Part shown: positions 8,501 to 15,565 of the stretch, one piece after another
Layout of the letters: each line of letters begins with the position of its first letter
How positions within the stretch are numbered: the first letter of the stretch is position 1
Assembly: GCA_944391795.1 (NCBI GenBank)
Contig: CALXUW010000082.1
Location: 1-39,988, forward strand
Source: an uncultured Clostridia bacterium
GTDB lineage: Bacteria; Bacillota; Clostridia; TANB77; CAG-508
Direction of reading: 5' to 3'
DNA: 39,988 nt
Notes under the pieces: generated by a model
The model's input: only the letters and a program-made list of their open reading frames with translations
The model's database searches: none
Told to the model about the DNA's origin: nothing
Made by a program: the position numbers and the translations under genes

Positions 8501-8793
8501 AAAATAAAATTGAGACATTAGAATTGAGTGATTTAGCAGGAAATATAACTAAGGTTACAATAAATGTTGATAGTATAGAAAGCAAACCAGCAAATGAAAA
8601 TCAACTACAAAATAATGTAAATACAAATACAACAATAGAAAATCATACAGGTCAGATTAATAACAAAGTTACTAATAAAGTATTACCAGCAGCAGGAATC
8701 ACAACAGGAATAAAAATATTTATAGTAATAGCTTTTGTAGGCATGATAGTTTTTTATATTAAATATAAAAATTTAAAAGACATAGTAAAATAA
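5521..8793 (+). CDS. Surface pectate lyase (PL1) with three BIG2 domains and a sortase-like tail
   Basis: A 1090-residue secreted protein. A hydrophobic N-terminal segment (about residues 8-30) exports it; residues 40-150 look fibronectin-III-like. A PL1 right-handed beta-helix (about 155-530) carries the pectate lyase signatures: VEVRNIAV, WVHNCDL, DGALDCKK (Asp331, Asp335, calcium site), YNHFFDTGKSNLLG, ITYHHNWYDH and RHPRIRF (Arg383/386/388, catalytic arginine region), AHVYNNYY. It would cleave polygalacturonate by Ca-dependent beta-elimination. Three near-identical BIG2 domains begin at residues 583, 682 and 787, separated by Pro-Glu/Asp linkers, then another Ig-like module (870-1000). 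The C-terminus has LPAAG (1055-1059), a membrane helix and a basic tail, a sortase-type anchor. It is the only obvious cargo of the element. Confidence 0.9.
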   Translation: MVKNILKNKSKLIISLVIIIILILIVILSNYLKVNTKITILDGDILNANNSNVIQKTVESGLESAYIEWENVDEATGYNVYIHNEADQSNNYEQLDNELIRKYKDGTSVYWRADAVGLKEGKYKFKIVPIVNDKEDISKQFESETITVEAYDRSGFAWVNGETTGAYNMDGTLKENANVIYITEETKNTVSLEVQTSSSGKKETAQGLQNILDLYKKGYESKPLDIRFIGKVTDPVLLDGGDIVISGSGSDKRINCGITLEGIGEDATLYGYGIRIKNATNVEVRNIAVMLTDSDEGDSIGLQQENDHIWVHNCDLFYGEPGSDSDQEKGDGALDCKKSTYITFSYNHFFDTGKSNLLGLSENTTDGLYITYHHNWYDHSDSRHPRIRFYSAHVYNNYYDGNSKFGVGACLGSSVLVEGNYFRNCKKPMMISMQGSDTSGTFSKEDGGMIKAYNNYMIGQDSYIPYSLDNKNFDAYEVSSIDEKVPDSVTSLQGGNKYNNFDTSSIMYEYKVDSPEEAKEKVEKYAGRLNGGDFKWEFDDSKDDESDKLNQELKDALENYESNLISVGGNSIDMPGNQDPKPEEIKVESVTLNSQNEELKIGETVTLVATINPSNASNKNVSWSSDNTDVATVNSGVVTAVGEGTANITVTTQDGNKTAICKITVIPKENPEPEPDPDPEPEEIKVESVTLNSQNEELEIGETVTLVATINPSNASNKNISWSSDNTDVATVNNGVVTAVGEGTANITVTTQDGNKTAICKITVIPKENPEPEPDPDPEPEPDPEPEEIKVESVTLSSQNEELKIGETVTLVATINPSNASNKNVSWTSDNTDVATVNNGVVTAVGEGTANITVITQDGEYTAVCKITVTKEVEEITSIISYDNTQLTNKDVTATITFNKNDVTITNNQGSNQYVFDKNGTFTFEYVDSEGNTGTNTAKVSWIDKEAPKIELEYEKINNAEAVQVTIKANEELLELKEWTLSEDRLTLRKIFYENKIETLELSDLAGNITKVTINVDSIESKPANENQLQNNVNTNTTIENHTGQINNKVTNKVLPAAGITTGIKIFIVIAFVGMIVFYIKYKNLKDIVK
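7267..8135 (+). repeat. Three tandem BIG2-coding repeats
   Basis: Units start at 7267, 7564 and 7879 (steps 297 and 315 bp) and are nearly identical in DNA, differing mainly in the length of the Pro-Glu/Asp linker. High DNA identity implies recent duplication or gene conversion, and a risk of copy-number change or assembly collapse. Confidence 0.88.
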
Positions 8794-8867
8794 CAATAAA
8801 TAAATACAATATGAATTACACGATAAATAATTTCATAAGCACTGAATATGAGGAAAAACGAGATAAA

Positions 8868-8908
8868 TGATAGAAAATGCAAAAAATAACATTTTCTATC
8901 ATTTTTTT
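8868..8908 (+). terminator. Terminator of the pectate lyase gene
   Basis: TGATAGAAAATG (8868-8879) pairs with CATTTTCTATCA (8890-8901) followed by seven T. Confidence 0.85.
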
Positions 8909-9019
8909 GTGTCAAAAAAAAATTATAAGCAATAAAGGAAAATGCTAATATAAAGATTAAAAAATTAGGAATAAATCTATTTTGACATTAATATTTTTTA
9001 AGAGAAATAGGAGGTGTAT

Positions 9020-9178
9020 ATGTTTATGAAAGAAGGAAATGAAAAAAAAGTAAATAAAGTAACATATGAAATAAATAATAAAAAATACACAGTAATAACA
9101 AGTTGCATAGAAACTGTACAAAATATAGATAAATTATATGAGGTAATATGTAGATATGCAATTTCACAAATAAAATAG
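9020..9178 (+). CDS. 52-residue element protein, TnpW-like
   Basis: Begins at ATG 9020 (or 9026) with a strong AGGAGGTG five bases upstream and ends at TAG 9176. It is a small, charged protein: a lysine-rich start, a beta-like VTYEINNKKYTVITS segment and a helix with KLYEVICRYA. Size, the YxVxxxxxE...DKL..I pattern and position just before serine recombinases resemble TnpW, small proteins of clostridial transposons of unknown function; that match is from memory and weak. It shares the direction of the recombinases and probably their transcript. Confidence 0.6.
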   Translation: MFMKEGNEKKVNKVTYEINNKKYTVITSCIETVQNIDKLYEVICRYAISQIK

Positions 9179-9258
9179 AATTTGTACATTTGTAATTAGA
9201 TAACAACAATAAAAAAATATTAAATATGTATGCCTCGAAAAAAAGAGGTGCTATAGTT

Positions 9259-10825
9259 ATGAATAAAAAATATAAGGTTGCAGCTTATTTGAGACTGTCC
9301 CAGGAAGATGGAGACAAAGATGTAAGTGATAGTATAGTTAGTCAAAAAAATATAATAGAAAGGAGAGTAAAAGAATTAGGAGAAGATTTTTTTATAGTAG
9401 ATTATTATATTGATGATGGTTATACAGGACTAAATACAAACAGACCGGATTTTCAAAGAATGATTCAAGATATAGAAAAAGGAAATATAAATTGCATTAT
9501 TACAAAAGATTTATCAAGACTTTCAAGAAATAGTTTTGAGGCCAATTATTATATAGAGCTATATTTTCTAGAAAGAGATATAAGATATATATCTGTATTA
9601 GATAATGTAGATACAGGAATAAAGAATTCAAATAATGATATGATACAATTCAAAACTCTTATAAATGATTGGTATAGTAAAGACATTTCAAGAAAAATAA
9701 AATCTAGTTTGTGGGCAAGAAAAGAAAAAGGAATGTTTTTAGGTGCTATTGCACCTTTTCGGATATAAGAAGTCAATAGAAGATAAGCACAAATTAGTTA
9801 TAAATGAAGAACAAGCAAAAGTTGTAAAAAAAATATATGAAGAATATAGTATAGGAAAGTCACTTACGCAAATAGTAGAAAAATTAAATGAAAAAAAAAT
9901 ACCAAGTCCTAATAATAATAAAAATAATGGCGAAACAAGGTATAAATGGAGAGAAGATACATTAAGAAAAATGCTATGTAATAAAGTATATTTAGGACAT
10001 ACAGAGTACGGAAAAAGAATAAATTTAAGCTATAAATCTAAAAAAGTAAAATATATCCATCCAGAAGATTGGAAAATAGTATATAACACACATGAACCAA
10101 TTATTACAGAAGAGCTTTTTTTAAAAGTACAAAGATTAAGAAATATGAATAAAACAATAAAAAGAAAAAAACATGAGTGGAAATTAAATGGACTTGTAAA
10201 ATGTAAAGAATGTGGAGAAAAAATGACATTAAAAGTTGAATATAAGAGAAATAATACAAATGAATTAAAATCAAAAAAAATTTGCTGTCTAAATGGTTTG
10301 AAAAAATATAAAGGAAAAAACTGTATAAAAGGTAGTAGAGGATTTGATGAGGATATACTTAATCAATTAGTTTGTAGAAATTTAAAAGAGGTAATGAAAA
10401 AATTAGTTGATAAGGAAAAAATAAAACAACTAATCATAAATAGAAATAATAAATATATGGTAAGTAGTTATAATAACAGTAAAAAATTATTAAATAAAGA
10501 ATTAACAAAAATAGAAAATGAAATAAAAATACTTTACTTAGATTATAAACAAGATTTATTAGATAAAGAAGACTATAAAAAATATTATAAAGAAAAATTA
10601 AATAAAAAAGGTAGAATAAAAAAAGAGTTAGAAATCTTAACAAAAGAAGAAAATAGTAAACCAGTTTTAAAGGAAAAAGAAGTAAATGAGTTAGTAGATA
10701 GGATCTTAAATATAAAAGAAATTAATAAAGATATTATATCAGAACTAATTTATAATATTCAAATAGATAATGAAAATAAAATATATATAAATTATAGATA
10801 TAATATTTTAAATATGGAGGCCTAA
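9259..10825 (+). CDS. Large serine recombinase 1 (with +1 shift)
   Basis: A site-specific recombinase of about 521 residues. The N-terminal resolvase domain (1-150) has AAYLRLSQEDGD with the catalytic serine (Ser14), YIDDGYTGLNTNRPDFQRMI and the DLSRLSRN arginine motif. A recombinase domain follows, beginning with APFGYKKS, where the glycine is reached only by a +1 skip at CGG 9760. Then come a zinc ribbon (CKEC at about 315 and a later CC/C pair) and a lysine-rich coiled coil. The ATG at 9259 is chosen over the upstream one because AAGAGGTG sits nine bases before it. The next recombinase begins one base after the stop, so the two are translationally coupled and may act as a pair, as CcrA/CcrB do. 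Confidence 0.9.
9760..9762 (+). other. +1 frameshift site at CGG (recombinase 1)
   Basis: TTT-CGG-A: skipping C gives APF-G-YKKS, the near-invariant YGY/FGY motif of large serine recombinases. The zero frame stops two codons later. Confidence 0.88.
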
Positions 10826-12325
10826 ATGAAAGAATACAAAGCGGGTATATATTTGCGATTATCAAAAGAGCATGATGAAAAAAATAATAGTATAGAGGCA
10901 CAAAGAGAAATAACAACAAAATATGCTATAACAAATGGTTATAAGATAGTAAAAGAATATGTAGACAATGGATATTCTGGAATAATAGATTCACGACCAG
11001 CATTAGATCAGATGATGATAGATATATCAAGAGGATTTATAAATATGGTAATTGTAAAAGATATAAGTAGATTAACTCGTAATAAAAATAAAACAGGTTG
11101 GTATACAGAAATATTTTTTCCAGATAATGATGTAAGATTTATTTCAGTAACAGAATTTATAGATAGTGGAAAAAGATACGAAATAGATGATACAATAATG
11201 TTAAGAGGAATTGCAAATCAATACTATATTGCTGATATATCAAAAAAAATAAAAGCAAATAAAAGAGCAATGAAAGAGTTAGGACAGTTTGTAGAAAATC
11301 AAGTTCCTTATGGCTATAAAAAGCTAGATACTGATAAACATGAAATTGCTATAGATGAAAAGGTAGCAGATAATATAAGAAATATTTATAACATGTATAT
11401 AGACGGACAAACAAGTAGTCAAATAGCAGAATATCTTAATAATAAAAAAATAAAAAATCCAAGCAGGTATATGAAAATGAAAAATCACACTAAAAAATGG
11501 AGTGCAGAGCAAATAAATGATATTTTGAGAAATCAATTTTATATTGGAAATACAGTAATGAATAAATATAAAACAAATTACATAACAAAAATTTGTGTGA
11601 GAAATAATAATATGGATAATTGGATAATAAAAGAAAATACACATGAGGCAATAATTGAAAAAGAAATATACAATAAAGTACAAGAAATAAAAAAAAGAAA
11701 AAAAGGTAGAAAAAGTGTAACACATAAATACTTACTTAGAGATTTAGTTTATTGCGGACAGTGTAAAAGAAAATTTCAATATAAAGTTTATAAGTCAGCA
11801 GATAAACAAAGATTTTTATATGATAGTGCAAGTTTTAATTGTAGCCTATTATATAAGAAAAAATGTAATAACGAAACACATATTTTAGAAAAGCACTTGA
11901 ATCAAATAGTAAAAAATGAAGTTGCTAAAAAGTTAAACATAATTGAAATAGATAAAGCAACAAATAAAATAATTGAGTACTACAAAGAAAATGATGAGGA
12001 TATGAAAAAAATTAAAGAATACCAAAACGAACAAGAAAGACTAGAAAGAAAGAAAAGAATTTTGTATAAGAAAAAATGTGAAAAATATATAACAGTAGAA
12101 AAGTTCAAAAAAGAATATGAAGAAACCAAAAAAGAAATAACCAAATATAAAAACTTGTTAGAAGAACTAAAACAAAATGATAAATATCAACTAGATGAAA
12201 AGCAAATAAAAGAGTTCGCACAAAATTTCAAAAAAAATTGTATGACAAATGACTTTTTGAAAGAAATTATAAATAACATAAAAGTATATTCTAAAAATAG
12301 AATAGAAATTATTTTTAATTTATAA
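10826..12325 (+). CDS. Large serine recombinase 2
   Basis: A complete 499-residue recombinase with no frameshift. Resolvase domain: AGIYLRLSKEHDE (catalytic Ser11), YVDNGYSGIIDSRPALDQMM, DISRLTRNK, then the long helix ADISKKIKANKRAMKELG. The recombinase domain starts with VPYGYKK and includes ILRNQFYIGNTV; a zinc ribbon CGQCKRKF with distal Cys pair and a lysine/glutamate-rich coiled coil follow, ending in a short beta tail. It differs clearly in sequence from recombinase 1, so the two are anciently diverged rather than a recent duplication. Its ribosome site ATGGAGG lies inside the end of recombinase 1. It ends 72 bp before the right attachment core. Confidence 0.93.
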   Translation: MKEYKAGIYLRLSKEHDEKNNSIEAQREITTKYAITNGYKIVKEYVDNGYSGIIDSRPALDQMMIDISRGFINMVIVKDISRLTRNKNKTGWYTEIFFPDNDVRFISVTEFIDSGKRYEIDDTIMLRGIANQYYIADISKKIKANKRAMKELGQFVENQVPYGYKKLDTDKHEIAIDEKVADNIRNIYNMYIDGQTSSQIAEYLNNKKIKNPSRYMKMKNHTKKWSAEQINDILRNQFYIGNTVMNKYKTNYITKICVRNNNMDNWIIKENTHEAIIEKEIYNKVQEIKKRKKGRKSVTHKYLLRDLVYCGQCKRKFQYKVYKSADKQRFLYDSASFNCSLLYKKKCNNETHILEKHLNQIVKNEVAKKLNIIEIDKATNKIIEYYKENDEDMKKIKEYQNEQERLERKKRILYKKKCEKYITVEKFKKEYEETKKEITKYKNLLEELKQNDKYQLDEKQIKEFAQNFKKNCMTNDFLKEIINNIKVYSKNRIEIIFNL

Positions 12326-12397
12326 AATACTTAAATTTAGCTATTTTGTTAAATTTATTTTTTTAAAGATTTTAACTGCAATAATTGTGGCATAATA

Positions 12398-12399
12398 CA
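12398..12399 (+). other. Right attachment core (attR) of the PBP element
   Basis: TGTGGCATAATA-CA-AGGAGGAGG: element to the left, PBP sequence to the right. The element side resembles the probable attR at 214-215 (GTGAGCATAAT-CA). Confidence 0.82.
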
Positions 12400-12694
12400 A
12401 GGAGGAGGTGTTGCAGCCCCAGTAGGAGGTCAAATTTTAAGTGAAGTACTTCCATATTTAGAAGTAAACCAAGCAAACACAGATGAAATTGAAACAATAG
12501 AGCAGATACAAACTCCAGATATATTAGGAAAAACTATTATAGAAGCTCAAAAAATACTAAAAGAAAATGAATTAGAAATAGTGATAAATAACGAAACTGA
12601 AGATATGGATAAAGAAAATACAAAAGTTACAAATCAAATACCGCAAGCAGGAATAACAGTTAATAAAGGAAGTAAAGTATATGTTAATTATTAG
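12400..12694 (+). CDS. C-terminal part of the split class B PBP, with PASTA domain
   Basis: No start codon. The frame gives GGGVAAPVGGQILSEVLPYL, the final strand and helix of the class B transpeptidase domain, which in intact homologues directly follows NPTGEGGHQ. Then comes one PASTA-like domain: TPDILGKTIIEAQKILKENE through GSKVYVNY. Stop TAG 12692-12694. One PASTA copy matches SpoVD architecture better than two-copy PBP2B. The piece can be translated only after the element at 5290-12399 is removed, or from a fortuitous internal start; none is visible. It keeps full coding quality, with no decay, which argues that it is still in use. Confidence 0.9.
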
Positions 12695-12720
12695 AATGAT
12701 TTTTTATTTTATATATTACT

Positions 12721-12764
12721 AAAACGAGAAGAAGATAGCAAATCTGCTATCTTCTTCTCGTTTT
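12721..12764. terminator. Strong terminator after the PBP gene
   Basis: A perfect 20-bp stem: the left arm (12721-12740) begins AAAACGAGAAGAAG and the right arm (12745-12764) ends CTTCTTCTCGTTTT. It is symmetrical and could act on both strands. Confidence 0.85.
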
Positions 12765-12842
12765 AATCAAAGTTAACTTCCGGTACCTCCATAGCTCCTT
12801 CATCAGCTTCAAAATATTGCATAAGAATTTATAATAAAACAG

Positions 12843-12871
12843 TTGATATTTTATGTAAAATAATATATTAT
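12843..12871 (+). promoter_or_regulatory. Promoter of the TPR-like gene
   Basis: TTGATA (12843-12848), 17-bp spacer, TATTAT (12866-12871). Confidence 0.55.
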
Positions 12872-12927
12872 GTAAAAAGTTAAAAATATAGAAATATAAA
12901 AAAATATAAGGAGTAAAAAAAATATAA

Positions 12928-13916
12928 ATGAATAACCAAAAACAAATAGAAGAAATAATAAGATTGATAAATAAAGGATTTGATATAGAATCAATATCAT
13001 TTGAACTAGGCATACCAATTGATCAATTGCAAGAGTATGAGAAAAGATTAAATCTTAGAAAATCTGCAAAAGAATCAATAAGCAATGGCAAAATTTCAGA
13101 AGCAATAGCAAATTTAAAAGAATTTATAAAAAATTCAGAAGATAACATTATAGAAAAAGCAATTTTATTAAAGCTAAGTGCATATATAAATAAAACAGTC
13201 GTTGATGAAGAACAAATAAGACAATTAGATGAAGAAAGGAAAAAACTAGGTCTTCTAGGTAGTATAGATGATATTCTAAACGAATTAGGAGTACAAATAC
13301 CAAGAAGAAAAAGTAGCAACACAAAAAAAGCAAAAAACAAGAATACGAAAATACAGCAAGTAGAAAATAATCAAAATCAAGAAGAACCAAAAAAATGCAA
13401 AGAAGAAAAAGAAAATCAAGAAGAACAAGAAAAAAACAAAGAGACAAATGAAGAAGAAGAAATAGAAAAAAGTGAAAACAAAAAAGAGAAAACCAAAAAA
13501 ACAAAATACGAAATGATGATAAATAGGTACAAGAGTGAAATTGCATCAAATCCGCAAAGATCTCATGAAAAAAGACGATTATTATCATATGTTTATTTTA
13601 AAGCAGGAAAAATAGATGAAGCTATAGAAGAATTAGAATTATTAATTAAGCAAGCAGGTAGTCCTATAACATATTTACAATTAATATATACACAAAAAAA
13701 GTAGGAAATTTTGAAGATGCAAAACTATGGGCATATGAAGCACTCGATAAATTTCCTAAAAACATAGAATTTAGAGAGCAATTAATTTCAATAGCAAAAA
13801 CAGAAAATGATGAAGGAGAGTTAGTTGAACAGCTAAAACAACTTATTGCAATAGACCCAGACAACGAAAATGCTAAAAAAATGTTAAAAACTTTTAAGGA
13901 AAATCAAGAAAGATAA
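12928..13916 (+). CDS. TPR-like protein of unknown function, with a -1 slip at an A-run
   Basis: About 329 residues when the two overlapping frames are joined. The N-terminus (ISFELGIPIDQLQEYEKRL) is a short helix-turn-helix-like segment; residues 130-195 are a highly charged, low-complexity lysine/glutamate linker. The C-terminal third is TPR-like: RRLLSYVYFKAGKIDEAIEELELLI, then GNFEDAKLWAYEALDKFPKN and LKQLIAIDPDNENAKKML. The zero frame ends at TAG 13702-13704, in the middle of a TPR; the continuation is in the -1 frame. The junction is CA-A-AAA-AAG-TAG. No enzymatic motif is visible. It stands between the PBP terminator and pyrB and has its own promoter. Confidence 0.75.
13694..13704 (+). 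other. Candidate -1 frameshift heptamer A_AAA_AAG followed by stop
   Basis: In the zero frame the codons are CAA-AAA-AAG-TAG. A-AAA-AAG in this phase is the slippery heptamer of the dnaX programmed -1 frameshift. A -1 slip continues as KVGNFEDAK. A lost A in a homopolymer, real or a read error, would look the same. Confidence 0.5.
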
Positions 13917-13956
13917 AAGCAATATGAATTAATTATAGAATATAAAGTTAAAAAAC

Positions 13957-13986
13957 TTGACAACTATCAAACTTTTCTGATAAAAA
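13957..13986 (+). promoter_or_regulatory. Possible pyrBI promoter
   Basis: A consensus TTGACA (13957-13962) with a weak TAAAAA (13981-13986) at an 18-bp spacing. No PyrR binding loop or attenuator hairpin was recognised in the short leader. Confidence 0.45.
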
Positions 13987-14027
13987 TAAATAAAAGAAAA
14001 AAATTTATTTTTGGAAGGAAAAGAGCC

Positions 14028-14940
14028 ATGAAAAATTTAATTGATATAAAAGATTTAAACAAACAAGAAATTGATGAATTAATAAAAGTAGCTAAAGACA
14101 TTATCCAAAACAAAGAAAAATACTTGCGGTAAATGTAATGGAAAAAAATTAGCTACTTTATTTTTTGAGCCTAGCACAAGAACAAGACTAAGTTTCGAAT
14201 CAGCAATGCTAGAATTAGGAGGAAATGTATTAGGCTTCTCAGAAGCAAATTCAAGTTCTACTGCAAAAGGAGAAAGTGTAGCAGACACTGTAAGAGTAGT
14301 AGGAGCTTATGCAGATATAATAGCAATGCGTCACCCAAAAGAAGGAGCACCACTAGTTGCAGCCCAAAAATCAATAGTACCAGTAATAAATGCAGGAGAC
14401 GGAGGGCACAATCACCCAACACAAACTTTAACAGATTTACTTACAATAAGTTGTGAAAAAGGGAGACTAGATAACCTATGCATAGGACTTTGTGGTGACC
14501 TAAAATTTGGAAGAACAGTACATTCTTTAATTACAGCAATGAGCAGATACAAAAATATAAAATTAGTATTAATATCTCCAAAAGAACTAAAAACACCAGA
14601 ATATATAAAACAAGACATAATTGAAAAAAATAAAATTGAATACATAGAAACAAATGACATAGAAGAATATATAGATAAATTAGACATTCTATACATGACT
14701 AGAGTTCAAAAAGAAAGATTTTTTGATGAAGCAGACTATATAAGATTTAAAGACTACTACATACTAAATAAAGAAAAACTAAAAAATGCTAAACAAGATT
14801 TAACTATAATGCATCCACTACCTAGAGTAAACGAAATCTCAGTAGATGTAGATGATGACCCAAGAGCTGCATATTTTAGACAAGTAAAGTATGGTAAATA
14901 TATAAGAATGGCACTAATTTTAAAAATGTTGGAGGTATAA
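14028..14940 (+). CDS. pyrB: Aspartate carbamoyltransferase catalytic subunit (with +1 shift)
   Basis: Joins carbamoyl phosphate to aspartate, the first committed step of pyrimidine synthesis. About 303 residues. Carbamoyl-phosphate motif [13 protein letters not shown], then [50 protein letters not shown], and [10 protein letters not shown] near the C-terminus; all active-site segments are present. The first 33 codons are in another frame: KEKYL, then CGG, then [13 protein letters not shown] only after skipping one base. Start ATG 14028 with GGAAGGAAAAGAG upstream. pyrI follows after two bases, so this is the allosteric class with catalytic and regulatory chains. The pair sits inside the division cluster, an unusual position. 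Confidence 0.94.
14127..14129 (+). other. +1 frameshift site at CGG (pyrB)
   Basis: TTG-CGG-T: skipping C gives [12 protein letters not shown]. The zero frame meets TAA as the very next codon. Confidence 0.85.
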
Positions 14941-14942
14941 AA

Positions 14943-15374
14943 ATGAACATAGATAGTATAAAAAATGGAATTGTAATAGATCACATAAAAGCAAAAAATG
15001 GTCTTCAAATATATAAAGCACTTAAACTAAAAGATTTAGATTGTCAAGTTGCAATAATAACAAATGCCAAAAGTAATAAAATGGGAAAAAAAGACATAAT
15101 AAAAATAGATAAAGAAATTAATGTAAATTTAGATATATTAGGATTTATAGACCCAGACATTACTATAAACATAGTAAAAAATGACAAAATAATAAAAAAA
15201 TTTCATGTAACAAAACCTAAAAAAATAGTAAACCTAGTAAAATGTCAAAACCCAAGATGTATAACATCTCAAGAAAAAGATCTAGACCAAATATTTATAC
15301 TAACAGACGAAGAAAAACAAATATATAGATGCAAATATTGTGAAATGAAAATGCAAACAAACCAAAGGAGCTAA
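14943..15374 (+). CDS. pyrI: Aspartate carbamoyltransferase regulatory subunit
   Basis: A 143-residue regulatory chain. The N-terminal allosteric domain (IDSIKNGIVIDHIKAKNGLQIYKAL) binds nucleotide effectors; the C-terminal zinc domain has the four cysteines in CQNPRC and CKYC that hold the chain against PyrB. GKKDIIKIDKE is a usual family segment. ATG 14943 follows GGAGGT within the end of pyrB, so the two are translationally coupled. Intact in a single frame, unlike pyrB. Its stop codon lies inside the stem of the terminator that ends the operon. Confidence 0.93.
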   Translation: MNIDSIKNGIVIDHIKAKNGLQIYKALKLKDLDCQVAIITNAKSNKMGKKDIIKIDKEINVNLDILGFIDPDITINIVKNDKIIKKFHVTKPKKIVNLVKCQNPRCITSQEKDLDQIFILTDEEKQIYRCKYCEMKMQTNQRS

Positions 15375-15389
15375 AAACAAAGCTCCTTT
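15364..15389 (+). terminator. Terminator of pyrBI
   Basis: AAAGGAGCT (15364-15372) pairs with AGCTCCTTT (15381-15389), overlapping the pyrI stop codon. Confidence 0.7.
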
Positions 15390-15470
15390 AATTAATTTAA
15401 AATTTATAAAATTCATAAAAAGATAATATTATTAATAAATTTAAATAGATAAAAAAATATCAAAAAAAAC

Positions 15471-15499
15471 TATACAAAAAACCAAAATAGTTATATAAT
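15471..15499 (+). promoter_or_regulatory. murE promoter
   Basis: TATACA (15471-15476), 17-bp spacer, TATAAT (15494-15499). Confidence 0.5.
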
Positions 15500-15565
15500 G
15501 TAAAAAAATTAACATTTAAAAAATTATAATTAATTTTTTATCTATAATTGAAGGGATTGATAAAA

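Larger units (their letters stand above)
5290..12399 (+). mobile_element. Serine-recombinase element (7.1 kb) interrupting the PBP gene
   Basis: The PBP frame stops matching after GEGGH at 5289 and resumes with QGGGVAAPVGGQ at 12398/12400. The only sequence shared at the two junctions is the dinucleotide CA (5290-5291 and 12398-12399); joining there gives CAT-CAA-GGA-GGA and restores the frame without loss or gain of a base. A 2-bp core crossover is the hallmark of large serine recombinases, and two such genes sit at the right end. The circular junction would read GCATAATA-CA-TCTATGGGC with partly inverted arms, as expected for an attP. The cargo is a cell-wall-type pectate lyase. Gene order is cargo, small ORF, recombinase 1, recombinase 2, all co-directional with the host gene. 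Confidence 0.92.

Noticed and set aside
9226..9258. Upstream ATG for recombinase 1
   Set aside because: The ribosome site AAGAGGTG lies downstream of it and in front of ATG 9259, and the extra residues are not family-like.
12763..12822. A 19-codon minus-strand frame starting at ATG 12822 (MQYFEADEGAMEVPEV)
   Set aside because: Protein-like and acidic, but no ribosome site and no recognised family; it runs straight into the PBP terminator. Could be a remnant of a lost gene; not supported well enough to call.
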